The notes under the pieces: generated by a model
What the model saw: only the letters and a program-made list of their open reading frames with translations
Databases searched by the model: none
Told to the model about the DNA's origin: nothing
Translations under genes and position numbers: made by a program
DNA from: Ktedonobacter robiniae
GTDB lineage: Bacteria; Chloroflexota; Ktedonobacteria; Ktedonobacterales; Ktedonobacteraceae
Assembly: GCF_016587375.1 (NCBI RefSeq)
Contig: NZ_BNJG01000002.1
Span: 1-64,000, forward strand
Length of the DNA: 64,000 nt
Direction of reading: 5' to 3'
In this document: in pieces, positions 53,038 to 62,522 of the stretch
How positions within the stretch are numbered: the first letter of the stretch is position 1
How the letters are laid out: each line of letters opens with the position of its first letter

Positions 53038-53664
53038 ATGGAGCATACATATTCGCCTCGTGAGTTCGGCAAGCTGATTGGAAAATCCGTTAACACGTTA
53101 CAGAAGTGGGATCGTAAGGGCATCTTGCATGCCTATCGAAGTCCAACCAATCGGCGCTATTATACGCACGAACAATACTTACAGTACCGAGGATTGGTTT
53201 CCTCCGATCAAGGAGTCACCATCGCCTATACTCGTGTCTCCTCCCCTGCCCAAAAAGCAGACCTCATCCATCAAAAGAATGCCCTGCGAGCCTACTGCCA
53301 AGAGCACCAGATCAACGTCGATGTATGGCGCGAAGATATCGGCTCCGCTCTCAACTACAAGCGCAAAGCTTTTAATGAGGTCATCGAGCTCATCGAATGA
53401 GGACGGGTGAAGCCGCTTGTCATTGGCTATGAGGATCGTTTTGTGCGTTTCGGCTACGATTGGTTTGAGTCCTTCTGCCAGCGTCATGGGACCCAGATCA
53501 TTGTGGTCAATGGAGAAGAGCTTTCCCCAGAGCAAGAATTGGTTCGGGACCTGCTTGCCATCGTGACGGTTTTTTCAGCACGTTTGCACGGTCTGCGCTT
53601 CCACAAGAACGCGATCCGCGCTGCTGCTCTCCAAAAGGATGGGGCCAATGATCAAAGCTCATAA
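53038..53664 (+). pseudogene. IS607 TnpA with one in-frame TGA
   Basis: From ATG 53038: MerR-type HTH (TYSPREFGKLIGKSVNTLQKW), catalytic Ser in IAYTRVSSPAQKADLIHQ and FNEVIELIE, then TGA at 53398-53400. The same frame continues GRVKPLVIGYEDRFVRFGYD, DWFESFCQRHGTQIIVVNGE and LLAIVTVFSARLHGLR, the normal rest of the enzyme. Only the single codon is damaged; in relatives this place holds an ordinary residue. GTG 53407 could restart the C-terminal half. Without read-through no complete recombinase is made. Confidence 0.85.
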
Positions 53665-54793
53665 AATACGGCTCCATCCTACTGAAGAGCAAAAAATCTA
53701 TTTTGCCAAAGCCGCCGGAACCGCTCGATTTGTTTGGAATTGGGCACTAACTGAGTGGAACCGCCAACATGAGGCGGGAGAGAAGCCTACCGCGCTCAAG
53801 CTCAAAAAACAATTCAACGAGATCAGACGCAAAGTGTTCCCTTGGACCTGGGAAGTGACCAAGAACGCTTGTGACCAGCCTTTCTTGGACCTGGGAAAAG
53901 CCTGGGCCATCTATTTTGACGGGCAGAAGAACGGGAAACGAAGAGGCCGCCCCAAGTTCAAAACCAAGAAACGCTCAAAACCTTCATTTTATCTCGCCAA
54001 TGATCAATTCGAACTTGGTGATCATCGTCTTTGGATACCCAAGCTTGGATGGGTCAATCTGGCCGAGAATCTTCGTTTCAAAGGCAAGATCACAGGTGCA
54101 CGGGTGACAAAAACGGCGGATTGGTGGTTTGTGAGCATCACGGTTGAGCTTTCCGATCAAGCGAGTGAGCAAAAGCCGAAACGTGTGGGAGTAGATGTGG
54201 GTTTGAACCGACTGGCGACCTTGAGTACCGGCGAGGGATTTGAAAACCAAAGATTCCTCAAAACAGCACAGAAGAAGCTGAGGCAGGCTCAACAACACCT
54301 CTCTCGTTGCAAAAAGGGATCAAAGAACCGCGAGAAGGCGAGGCGCAAAGTTGCACGACTCCATTACAAGATTACCTGTTTACGCAATGATGTCTTGCAC
54401 AAGCTGACCACGCAGATTGCCATGAGCTACGGCGTTGTGGGGATTGAATCACTGCATCTTCGGGGCTTGATGAAAAACCGGTGTCTTGCTCGCTCGTTTG
54501 CGGATGCGGCATTAGGCTCTCTTTTGACCTTACTCACAAGCAAAGTCACACACAACGGTGGCCTCGTGGTGAAAGTGGATCGCCTGTTCCCCTCGAGCCA
54601 ACTCTGTCATCAATGTGGCTGGCGCTGGCATGACATCACACTTGCCGACCGCCTCTTTGTCTGTCAAAACCCCAACTGTCTCTGGCAAGGGGATAGAGAC
54701 TGCAACGCTGCGACCAATATCTTAAAGGAAGCCCTTCGCTTGGTAGGGCTCAATGACCAAGCCGCGCTCGGTACTGGCTCGGACGGCGCGTAA
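53648..54793 (+). CDS. TnpB (IS607-associated RNA-guided nuclease family)
   Basis: A 381-residue TnpB with a canonical active site. RuvC-I Asp is in RVGVDVGLNRLATLSTG, RuvC-II Glu in VVGIESLHLRGLMKN, the zinc ribbon in QLCHQCGWRW and CQNPNCLWQ, and RuvC-III Asp in GDRDCNAATNILKEAL. The N-terminal part (IKAHKIRLHPTEEQKIYFAK, FVWNWALTEWNRQ) is complete. I start at ATG 53648, overlapping tnpA. After the TAA at 54791-54793 the same frame stays open for 45 codons (SLVDLESDQKGNRLQASGSE), so the stop may have shortened a longer tail. Confidence 0.88.
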   Translation: MIKAHKIRLHPTEEQKIYFAKAAGTARFVWNWALTEWNRQHEAGEKPTALKLKKQFNEIRRKVFPWTWEVTKNACDQPFLDLGKAWAIYFDGQKNGKRRGRPKFKTKKRSKPSFYLANDQFELGDHRLWIPKLGWVNLAENLRFKGKITGARVTKTADWWFVSITVELSDQASEQKPKRVGVDVGLNRLATLSTGEGFENQRFLKTAQKKLRQAQQHLSRCKKGSKNREKARRKVARLHYKITCLRNDVLHKLTTQIAMSYGVVGIESLHLRGLMKNRCLARSFADAALGSLLTLLTSKVTHNGGLVVKVDRLFPSSQLCHQCGWRWHDITLADRLFVCQNPNCLWQGDRDCNAATNILKEALRLVGLNDQAALGTGSDGA

Positions 54794-55276
54794 AAGTCGC
54801 TTGTGGACCTGGAGTCAGACCAAAAAGGCAATCGCCTTCAGGCATCTGGGAGTGAAGCAGGAACAACGAACGGTGTGGCAAATCTATGCTTGCATACGTT
54901 TGACTACATTAATCGGAGCAGGTTGAAATGAAATAGATTCCTTCAACCTCTTCCTCTTTGCTTTCCAGAACCCGGTTAGATGGTGACCGCTATTCCTTTT
55001 TTCTCAAACAATTCATGGATGCCACTGAGTATATCCTCTCACTCGCGAGGTTCTACAAGCTCAACTTCATTAAGATGAGGAGATCCTTCTGACACAACAT
55101 CTCTGTTTCCAACGGTATCAGACGCTACTGAGTATCGCGTTAGAATCTCCTCTTTTCAACCTCTCCCAAAGTAGGTCAACACCAAACAGACGCCAGAATC
55201 ACAGGAAACGAAGCAGGGGTCCCAACATATTTTCCCCTCTCGATTCCGCTAGGTGCAGGTGCATCTGTTAATGATC
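54794..55276. other. TnpB 3' extension and gene-free DNA
   Basis: 54794-54930 continues the tnpB frame beyond its stop and is where the guide RNA scaffold and right end of an IS607 element would be expected. 54931-55276 holds no gene that I can support. Confidence 0.4.
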
Positions 55277-55498
55277 TCAACGCGCATTCCGCTCAGCTTG
55301 AGATTCAGGTGCTCCAGCCCTGGTCTTTTTGAGAGACCGATACAAGGTCGTACGAGAGATCCCAAGTGCCGCACACATTTCTAGGACAGAATGACTCTGA
55401 TCCTCGAACATCCACCGAGCCAGAGCAATCTTCCCGTTCGTTGCTGCCACTTTCTTGGTCTCCGTTACCGGAATTTGAGTTTTTTCTGTCGGGACCAA
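55277..55498 (-). pseudogene. Serine resolvase remnant (C-terminal HTH)
   Basis: The frame ends with ALARWMFEDQSHSVLEMCAA and LGISRTTLYRSLKKTRAG. This aligns with the C-terminus of the resolvase at 47176 (ALALRLFADPNHSIDDICST, LGISRSTLYRYVREQ) but is clearly diverged. The catalytic domain is missing; the residues before KVAATNGKIA are unrelated. Confidence 0.7.
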
Positions 55499-55500
55499 AA

Positions 55501-56112
55501 CTATGCCGCAGGGTCGTTCTGAATGGTGGTTCTTCTTTTTTCAGCTTTCAGCGAGGTTTTGAGACCTCTTTTTCCACGCTCACCGTCTGGTAAGGGTGCC
55601 TGCTCAGGGAATGGTTTGCGAAAGATAGCTCTGTCGAGGTTTGCGTCTCGTAGGTCCACTTTGTCAAGGTTGGCCTCACGAAGATCGACTCCAGCCATAT
55701 TCGCTTTGTGAAAACTCGCTTTGCCGAGGATGGCTCCAGAGAAATCCACGCCGCGCAGATCCGTATTGTTGAGGTCAGCGCCCATCAGGTTTGCGTTATG
55801 GAAGAGAGCACCGCGTGCGTCTGCCCCATACATACGTGTCTTCATGAGATTCGCGTTACTGAGATCGGCTCCTCTGAGATCAGCATGGCGCAGGTCCGCT
55901 CCGTGGAGGTCCGCCCCTCGTAAGTTTGCTTCACATAGATTGGCTTCAGTCAGATCGACTTCGTGGAGATCGAATCCCGTGAGATCTGCTTTGTAGAGAT
56001 CAACGCCATGAAGCTCTGGCTCGAATGCCTGTATTTCAGCATAATCGTGTCGCCATGCATTCCAAAGTGTTTTGCCTTCCGTGAGACGCTCAAGAGGGGA
56101 TTGATTGACCAT
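55501..56112 (-). CDS. Pentapeptide-repeat protein
   Basis: 203 residues with about 22 tandem A(D/N)LxX units (for example LHGADLRHADLRGADLSNAN), which fold into a right-handed four-sided beta helix. A short helical N-terminus (ERLTEGKTLWNAWRHDYAEI) and a basic disordered tail (GERGKRGLKTSLKAEKRRTT) flank it. The repeats start near residue 35. Functions in this family range from gyrase protection to unknown; none is indicated. ATG 56112 has AGGTGA upstream; GTG 56121 is the alternative. Confidence 0.85.
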   Translation of the reverse strand: MVNQSPLERLTEGKTLWNAWRHDYAEIQAFEPELHGVDLYKADLTGFDLHEVDLTEANLCEANLRGADLHGADLRHADLRGADLSNANLMKTRMYGADARGALFHNANLMGADLNNTDLRGVDFSGAILGKASFHKANMAGVDLREANLDKVDLRDANLDRAIFRKPFPEQAPLPDGERGKRGLKTSLKAEKRRTTIQNDPAA

Positions 56113-56329
56113 ATACTTCACCTGCGGTTCTACTTATTGCATCGATTACATGTTTCTGAAGGCTGACATAGGGAAAGAAGAAATGCACTAGAGAGAACGA
56201 GACCATCTCAAACGGCAGATGTTGCTGATGAAAGGAGGGGTTCTGAGATCCAGTTGCTGTAGAGATTTGGTTGGAGGGGGAGTCCATGCGAAGTTGTATG
56301 AACTCCTTTAAGTATACCCTATTTCTGGG
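56113..56329. other. Leader of the pentapeptide gene, nothing else seen
   Basis: No coding signal. The promoter of the pentapeptide gene is expected on the minus strand here. Confidence 0.4.
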
Positions 56330-56660
56330 CAAATTGGAAGAGTATCGCTGCTTTTGGGCCCCCAGGGCTGTTGCAAAGTTCATCAGTGGCTCTCATGCGG
56401 CCACATGGGCTAATTTCTCGCTGCCCATGCCCTTTGTTGACTGAGGAAACCGAGCGAAAATCGGTGGGAGGAGCCAACCAGCCATCGCGACACCAGTTCA
56501 ACGGATGGGCCTGCGTGCTACGGTGAGGGTGACCGCTCGCTCGACAAGATTGTCGCCGATGCCTCCAGTGGCACAGGCAGCAATGAAGTAGCTGGAGCGA
56601 TCTTGGACGAGGTACCCCCAGCGTTCACCGGCATCAGCTTCGTCCTGGCTTCCTCTTCTC
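56330..56660 (-). pseudogene. Degraded transposase remnant
   Basis: The minus strand reads, across one frameshift, ERWGYLVQDRSSYFIAACAT, GDNLVERAVTLTVARRPI and WCRDGWLAPPTDFRSVS. This resembles the core of an IS1-like transposase (a W-x-L-V-x-D-R-x-S-Y-F segment and a D-G-W motif). No start or complete domain is left. GGCTGTTGCAAAGTT at 56366-56380 resembles an IS6-type end but is isolated. Confidence 0.35.
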
Positions 56661-57719
56661 TTAAGCCTTTATCCGTCGCAGCGGAGCACCAATTTGATGT
56701 AAATGGCTCAAGATCTCTGTCAAGGATTGCCAGACACTTGTCTCATGATAGGCAATGGCATATGCCTGACAAAATTCCTTGACAATAGGTTGGGCTGCCT
56801 TCAACTGGTTACGAGCCATACTCGGGAATAAATGATGCTCAATCTGATAATTTAAGCCCCCATAGCAAAAATCAGTCACGGGATGGGCATGGATATTGCG
56901 AGCCGTCAGCACCTGCCGGTGCAGGAAATCCATGGTACACTCTTTCTCAAGCACTGGCATCCCTTTATGATTGGGCGCGAAAATCGCTCCGAGATAAAGC
57001 CCGGTGAGAGCCTGATGCACCACCACAAAGAGAAAGGCCGGCCAGAACGGGAGCAGTATGAACACGCAGGCCAGGTACGCCACAACGTGTGCAAGCATCA
57101 GAACCCATTCGAGCGCATAATACCTCGCCTTCTTGTGCAATAGGAAGGTAAAACTATTATACTGAAGTCCTAGAGCGACCGTCAGCAATGCGGGAAGGAA
57201 GAGCCATGCCTGATATTTCACGAGTAGTTGCCTGACCCTCCCCATCTTAGCAAGGTCGGCTGTGCCAGTAAAATCGAGGAGAGGGATCGCAAGGTCGGGA
57301 TCGGTGTCCACTTGATTGGGATGGCTATGGTGTGCATTATGCTTCTCAAGCCACCACCCATAACTCATGCCAATCAGCAAATTTCCCCCGATGAGGCTCA
57401 CGAGGTCATGTTGCCAGGCGTGATGAAACATCTGCCGATGTCCAGCTTCATGGCTCAGTAAGCCAATCTGCGTCCAGACAAACGCCAGATAGGTGGCATT
57501 GAGTAGTTGGAGCCACCAGACGTGGACAAAGAGGAGGAAGAGCACACCAAGTCCAAACATAGCGCAGAGCAGTGCAATCCGGTAGATGTAGTACGTTGGC
57601 TGCTTCTCCAGCAACCCTCGTTGCTTCAATACGTGTTTTAATTCAGCATACGTTCCCTGTGGTGTCTCCTGGGAGGAAGACGCCAGTGGTGACAGAGAGA
57701 GTGTCTGGTGCATGGTCAT
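56661..57719 (-). CDS. Membrane fatty acid desaturase
   Basis: A 352-residue integral membrane desaturase. The three His boxes are HEAGHRQMFHH, EKHNAHHSHPN and YQIEHHLFPSM. Four hydrophobic segments flank them (ALLCAMFGLGVLFLLFVHVW, VAYLACVFILLPFWPAFLFV). The QIEHH third box is typical of front-end and linoleoyl-CoA desaturase-like enzymes, which add a double bond to acyl chains using a di-iron centre and an electron donor. No cytochrome b5 domain is fused. I use ATG 57719 (CAAGGA just upstream); the frame is open to 57845, next to the stop of the upstream gene. Confidence 0.85.
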   Translation of the reverse strand: MTMHQTLSLSPLASSSQETPQGTYAELKHVLKQRGLLEKQPTYYIYRIALLCAMFGLGVLFLLFVHVWWLQLLNATYLAFVWTQIGLLSHEAGHRQMFHHAWQHDLVSLIGGNLLIGMSYGWWLEKHNAHHSHPNQVDTDPDLAIPLLDFTGTADLAKMGRVRQLLVKYQAWLFLPALLTVALGLQYNSFTFLLHKKARYYALEWVLMLAHVVAYLACVFILLPFWPAFLFVVVHQALTGLYLGAIFAPNHKGMPVLEKECTMDFLHRQVLTARNIHAHPVTDFCYGGLNYQIEHHLFPSMARNQLKAAQPIVKEFCQAYAIAYHETSVWQSLTEILSHLHQIGAPLRRIKA

Positions 57720-57841
57720 TGTCCTTGATTCTCGTATGGAATGCTTCCTGCGTTCCAGGGCATAGGGGACACCAATAGAGAGCGTAGCATTGCTGCTAGC
57801 ATGTCGTGCTCTTTGGGAAGAGCTGTTCATTCTGCGGAAGT

Positions 57842-58648
57842 TCATCCCTTCTGGACGTTGTATCCCTGCTCATCCATTCGAGGCCCGAAAAATTCGATGT
57901 GGTAGATGCCACTTGGACATTTGACCTCATGATAGTAGCAGAATTGGGGGAAGATACGGTGGAGATCACTCCGGTCATGCGCCTCCTGTGATGCCAGGAG
58001 AGCAAAGCCCTGTATTACCTTGGCCCTGTCTGAATACTCATGGACTTGCCCATCAGCAGCAATCGCGGTGTAATAGGTCGTATAAGGAAACTGCATACAC
58101 GGACGAAGGAAGAGCATATTACGGTGCGTGCTGCCATTGAGAAGCGTGGCAACGTCCGAAGAGAACCAGGCTCTCCAGGAAGCATTGGCAGCACGGCCTC
58201 GTTTGGGGTCGAGAGAGCAGACGGCATATTCAACCCCAGAGACGACCTCCGGCATTACTTTGGCGTTCCCATAAATGAGAGTGTACACGTTTCTATTTGG
58301 CCTCCATGTCTCAGAGGCTCCTTTCAAATGTTCCCACCGATGCTCACCATAGAGCAGGACAGGGCTTCCTGCCTGATAGCGGGTACATGCTTCTTCTGGT
58401 GAGATTTCCATCCAGGTGGAGATTGGGATGTACACGTTGGTACTCTTCTTGGCAGGCAACCGCTCCGGTAGCTTTGATTTCCAAGACTGCGACGAAAGAG
58501 GAACGTCGACATCAGTAAGCTGCTTCATGGCCCGTGTGAAGTCAGGAACAGAAAGCTCCCGACCATCGCGCAATTGGGCGTGATAGGTCCTCTCAAGAAG
58601 CCACTGTTCACTCTGTTGTTCAGAAAATGGGATGGTCGTTATCATCAT
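57842..58648 (-). CDS. Hypothetical protein
   Basis: 268 residues from ATG 58648 with AAGGAG 5 bases upstream. No membrane segment or signal peptide. Features include QQSEQWLLERTYHAQLRDGR, a EISPEEACTRYQAGSPVLLY segment, YTLIYGNAKVMPEVVSGVEY and a C-terminal YHEVKCPSGIYHIEFFGP. I recognise no family. It precedes the desaturase on the same strand by about 120 bases and could be co-transcribed. Confidence 0.65.
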   Translation of the reverse strand: MMITTIPFSEQQSEQWLLERTYHAQLRDGRELSVPDFTRAMKQLTDVDVPLSSQSWKSKLPERLPAKKSTNVYIPISTWMEISPEEACTRYQAGSPVLLYGEHRWEHLKGASETWRPNRNVYTLIYGNAKVMPEVVSGVEYAVCSLDPKRGRAANASWRAWFSSDVATLLNGSTHRNMLFLRPCMQFPYTTYYTAIAADGQVHEYSDRAKVIQGFALLASQEAHDRSDLHRIFPQFCYYHEVKCPSGIYHIEFFGPRMDEQGYNVQKG

Positions 58649-58868
58649 CTTCTCCTTGCATCATACGTGTTCTCATGGAGCGAGCCGCTCAAACGCTTCG
58701 AGTTTCTACGTTCCCAATGCCGTTCTTATGAATGCTTCTTCCACAGCAAGCTCTTCTTTCTTCGCATCTCACACCTGGGAGTTGCCAGAAAGGTGCTCTT
58801 TCGAGGCACACTCGTGGCAGCACCTGAGAGGCGTTGCTTCCATGACAACGACGACTTCCAGCAGTCAT

Positions 58869-59696
58869 CTAACGCGGGAGAGAGAACTCCTTCAGAGGAA
58901 CATCGTTGGGTGGCTCACGTACTGCCCTGTCTGCCTTCTGGCGCGTCATCTTTAACATTGGTTCAATCAGATCGATCGGCAGCGGGAAGAGAATCGTCGA
59001 ATTCTTCTCCACTGCGACCTCTGTCAGCGTTTGCAGGTAGCGTAGTTGTAACGCGGCAGGTTGTGAGCCAAGAATTTCAGCGGCTTGAGCCAACTGGGCC
59101 GAGGCCTGTAATTCTCCCTGAGCATGAATCACCTTCGCGCGCTTCTCGCGCTCTGCCTCCGCCTGCTTGGCCATGGCACGCTGCATCGTGACAGGTAACT
59201 CAATATCCTTGATCTCGACTGCGGTCACTTTGACTCCCCATCTCTCTGTCTGCTCGTCAATGATGGCTTGCAATTCACGGTTGACCTTGTTGCGCTGCGC
59301 CAAAAGTTCATCCAGTTCCGATTGTCCGAGAACGTTGCGCAAGGTCGTTTGACCAATCTGCGTGGTTGCCTGGTGAAAGTCCATCACATTGACGATAGCC
59401 GCAATGGGATCGACGACGTAGAAGTAGAGGACCGCCGTCACCTTGATCGTGACATTATCACGGGTGATGACCTCTTGCGGGGGCACGGTCAGCGTGATAA
59501 TTCGCAAGTCAACCTTGCTCATACGTGAAATGAGTGGAGGAACCAAAAAGAGTCCGGGACCCCTGGCTCCGATTAAGCGTCCTAGCACGAAGATCACGCC
59601 TCGCTCATACTGTTGCACTATGCGAATCGCAGAAAGCGCGACGAACACCAGCAAAACCACGATGATCCCAAACACAAACACTGCAAAGAAAGTCAT
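58869..59696 (-). CDS. Slipin (SPFH/stomatin-like membrane protein)
   Basis: 275 residues. One N-terminal membrane helix (FAVFVFGIIVVLLVFVALSA) is followed by the SPFH domain: VQQYERGVIFVLGRLIGARG, GPGLFLVPPLI, ITLTVPPQEVITRDNVTIKV, VDPIAAIVNV and TLRNVLGQSELDELLAQRN. The coiled coil EKRAKVIHAQGELQASAQLA ends it. Prokaryotic slipins scaffold membrane microdomains and usually pair with an NfeD protease-like partner; none is seen here. It follows the gene at 60267 by 19 bases on the same strand. Confidence 0.92.
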   Translation of the reverse strand: MTFFAVFVFGIIVVLLVFVALSAIRIVQQYERGVIFVLGRLIGARGPGLFLVPPLISRMSKVDLRIITLTVPPQEVITRDNVTIKVTAVLYFYVVDPIAAIVNVMDFHQATTQIGQTTLRNVLGQSELDELLAQRNKVNRELQAIIDEQTERWGVKVTAVEIKDIELPVTMQRAMAKQAEAEREKRAKVIHAQGELQASAQLAQAAEILGSQPAALQLRYLQTLTEVAVEKNSTILFPLPIDLIEPMLKMTRQKADRAVREPPNDVPLKEFSLPR

Positions 59697-59715
59697 GGCA
59701 AGCCTCCTGATGGCG

Positions 59716-60267
59716 TTATCGTTTTACAATATGGTGAGATAAAAGCTCTCCCATCTCAAATGTGGCATCAGGTGTGCCGCCATCATCGAGCCAGCGAGCT
59801 ATTGCCTCGGTCTCGGATGCGTTGCCATCATCACGCCAGCGTTCCACTGCCTCAGCTTCAGAAATCACCTCTAGGAAGTTGTCATCAGGAAGGTAGGCCC
59901 TGCCTCTCATCTTCCGCACAGCCCGGGTTGCAGGAGAAACGCATGGTCTTCCTTGCTCCTGATCATAGCAGCCATAGACCATCTGGTCAGTACGCTTGGG
60001 GTGTGGTTTCTGCCCTGGAAGAGGGGAGGTGACCTGTGGTCCGGGCTTAGATGTTGGCCACGCCGGGTAAGCAAACTGAGTTTGAGCATGCCTACCCAAC
60101 CTGATCGCCTCTGCGAGGTTGTTTTTGCTTGCAATGCCTTCTCTCGCAGAAGAGTACTGCGTAGAGTCAGGTGCGCCTTGAACGGCCACTACTATCTCTG
60201 GATGCTCATCCGGTTGTGCGTTTCTCATCGCCTTGACTGGCGCGTGTGTTTCTTGAATGATCCTCAT
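59716..60267 (-). CDS. Hypothetical protein upstream of slipin
   Basis: 183 residues from ATG 60267 (AAAGG 7 bases upstream). The first 100 residues are Pro/Gln-rich and disordered-looking. A Cys pair occurs in YGCYDQEQGRPC. The C-terminal part has two copies of a short unit, ISEAEAVERWRDDGNAS and SETEAIARWLDDGGTP. No family recognised. Tight linkage to the slipin gene suggests a shared transcript and perhaps a shared process at the membrane. Confidence 0.55.
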   Translation of the reverse strand: MRIIQETHAPVKAMRNAQPDEHPEIVVAVQGAPDSTQYSSAREGIASKNNLAEAIRLGRHAQTQFAYPAWPTSKPGPQVTSPLPGQKPHPKRTDQMVYGCYDQEQGRPCVSPATRAVRKMRGRAYLPDDNFLEVISEAEAVERWRDDGNASETEAIARWLDDGGTPDATFEMGELLSHHIVKR

Positions 60268-60337
60268 AGGTGTTGCCTTTCTTGTGACCAAGAAGAGGAG
60301 CGCTTCTTCTGCTGAGAGTATTCAACTGGGAGCAGGC

Positions 60338-60478
60338 TCATGAAACGGCGCCATCGGAGAGAGAGTGTCGTTTTCTTCGGTGAGTTCGTTGGCGCCGATC
60401 CTGTATCTCCCTGAACCAGAGAAGAGCTATCAGGAGTACGAAGAGGAGCAAGGGTAGAATGAAAGTTCCCATAATCAT
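60338..60478 (-). CDS. Small single-pass membrane protein
   Basis: A 46-residue frame from ATG 60478 with AGGA 5 bases upstream. One hydrophobic helix (GTFILPLLLFVLLIALLWF) is followed by a strongly basic tail (RRQRTHRRKRH). It lies 70 bases before the slipin-linked gene on the same strand and could be the first member of that operon. Confidence 0.4.
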   Translation of the reverse strand: MIMGTFILPLLLFVLLIALLWFREIQDRRQRTHRRKRHSLSDGAVS

Positions 60479-60572
60479 GCAGTCCTGTATTTCTCTCCTC
60501 CAGATGCATCTGCCTGAGGGAAGAGAGGAGGCACAAACGCGAGAGAGCGAACATGACCATTGGAGCAATCAC

Positions 60573-61203
60573 GCTTACCGAATGGAGAGAGGAGGGCTCA
60601 GAGCATTGGTGGGTACGAGGAACATAGTGTAAGCGGCTTGACTCATGGAAGGATCTATGAGCTACCTTTAGTATACACTATTTTTAGGAAAAACACAATA
60701 TAGAGTCCAACTAGTAATATTTATGATTTCACCGCTTTTTATAGAAAAGTTCAACTATCAAGTAATATCGTCACAGTGAATGAGCGGTTTTGCCACGTTT
60801 CTTAAGGTGGATAATTGGAAATGTAGAAACAACAAAAATACCAATAGATTCAACAATAACAAACACATAAAAAGTTAACAGCATAGACAAACTACTAAAA
60901 ACATAATATTATATCTTTAGTACACTAAAACTAAACTTATTGCAGCAATTGTTGGAGAGGTGCCCTCTACAAGCCCTTTCTTCATCGATTGATCAACGGA
61001 TAGCAATCCCAACATATTCCAGATTAAAATGCACACTCTGTACGAAAGAGAAGGGGATTTGAGTTGCATCCCTCAATGTGTTGAGAGACTGAATGTGTAA
61101 AGAGATGCGCTCTGTAGTAGAGCATGCATATGGTGCCAGAAAGGACCAGGGCCTGCTCCTTTTAGAGAGCTAATTGTCGTGTTGGTAAAGTGAGAGGGAG
61201 GGA
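60573..61203. other. AT-rich gene-free region
   Basis: About 630 bases, the most AT-rich part of the window between 60650 and 61000, with no gene on either strand. It separates the slipin operon from the divergent SRPBCC gene and probably contains the promoters of both. GAGGGAGGGA before 61204 is the ribosome binding site of the latter. Confidence 0.5.
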
Positions 61204-62205
61204 ATGATGGGTGAGCATCATGTAACGGTGCTTGTACCTGCATCAGTGAAGAATGTCTATGCGTTCTTCACGCATTTTCATGATTTTCCAAAGTATATGC
61301 ATTGTGTTCGGGAGGTGACATACTATGACTCCCAGCGTAGCCATTGGGTTGTACAGGTAGCAGGAAAACAAGAGTGGGACGCAGTGAATGAGAACTGGAT
61401 TCCTGAGCGGCAGGTGGGCTGGAGATCGACAAAGGGTTTGCAGAATAGGGGAACAGTCAAGTTCACTCCTTTAGGAGCCGAGCAGACATCAGTAGATGTC
61501 TTCATCAGCCATATCCCTCCGATGGGCATCGTAGGGAAAATTGCAGAATGGCTGGGAATAGATAGTCATTTTCAAACCGTGCTGGAAAAGGAGATGCAGA
61601 ACTTCACCAGAATGGTAGAGGAGGCGCCCCGGGGAACAGCAGACCCAATGATGTCGCACTACTTGTTTCATCAAGAGAGCGCGTTCACAAGGGGAAAGAC
61701 GACAGAGAGGCAACGGGCGGCAATGAAGAGTGATCCGATGATGTCTCCAGAGCATCTGCACGAGAGAGAGATAGTGGTAGCGTCTGAGCAAGAGGAGGAG
61801 ACGCGAGAGAAAGAGAGCAGGCGAGTAGGGATGGAGCGGCGAAAGGGACAGATGCAGGAGGCAGTTAGAGCGCAAGACGAGATACTACGAAAACAAAGGG
61901 TGCTGGATCAGCAAGAAATACGAGAACGACATGAGAGGGAAGACATACAGAAAGGGATCAAGCATGAATTAGATCCAGTGCGTGATACATTAGGAGGGAG
62001 GAACGCATCAATGGAGCGTACAGCATTCGGGGACCAGGATGCGAGACATGAGCGTTTTCCACAACATCAAGAAGGCCCGATGACGGCACGTCCATTGAGA
62101 TCGCAGAAGGATGAAATGCCAAAGCTTTCGGAGGAAGAAGAGAAGGCTGAATCGCAGTGGAAAAATCTTATTCGTGGACGATCACTAGAGGATGAGACGA
62201 AGTAG
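61204..62205 (+). CDS. SRPBCC-domain protein with a long charged C-terminal tail
   Basis: 333 residues. Residues 1-145 form a START/SRPBCC domain of the cyclase/COQ10 type (VTVLVPASVKNVYAFFTHFH, DFPKYMHCVREVTYYD, VGWRSTKGLQNRGTVKFTPL). The rest is highly charged and probably a coiled coil or disordered (REIVVASEQEEETREKESRR, REDIQKGIKHELD). The first domain binds lipids or other hydrophobic ligands in its family. The tail has no homologue that I recognise. ATG 61204 is used; ATG 61207 is an alternative. Confidence 0.75.
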   Translation: MMGEHHVTVLVPASVKNVYAFFTHFHDFPKYMHCVREVTYYDSQRSHWVVQVAGKQEWDAVNENWIPERQVGWRSTKGLQNRGTVKFTPLGAEQTSVDVFISHIPPMGIVGKIAEWLGIDSHFQTVLEKEMQNFTRMVEEAPRGTADPMMSHYLFHQESAFTRGKTTERQRAAMKSDPMMSPEHLHEREIVVASEQEEETREKESRRVGMERRKGQMQEAVRAQDEILRKQRVLDQQEIRERHEREDIQKGIKHELDPVRDTLGGRNASMERTAFGDQDARHERFPQHQEGPMTARPLRSQKDEMPKLSEEEEKAESQWKNLIRGRSLEDETK

Positions 62206-62522
62206 GTATCATGTCACCAAACCTCACGCATAAATGCGGGGGCTTGCATCTCTCCTCACGCTAGCCCGTGGATCAGAGGAGGATACATGAACCATCAAGA
62301 CGAGCTTAATGACCATTAGGACAGGTGACAGACCGCTTTAACCAAGCGGTACAGGCCGTAGCCTATCGCCCCACACCGAGAGGGTACTCACAGGTTGAAC
62401 GAGCGAGTAGAGCTTTGGCTCCATGCCGATCCGTGCATGTTGAACAGTTCGACCAATCGGTATCCATCGATTGCAAACAGTTTCTCATGCAAGTGGAGGA
62501 GTGCCTTTGTGCTGACCTGTTC
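62206..62522. other. No supported gene
   Basis: About 320 bases between convergent genes. Short plus-strand frames (for example from 62325) carry no motif and overlap the end of the methyltransferase gene. Confidence 0.4.

Noticed and set aside
56366..56380. IS6-type end GGCTGTTGCAAAGTT
   Set aside because: Resembles the family consensus but differs from the local 16-bp end and no IS6 coding sequence is adjacent. It lies within another degraded transposase remnant.
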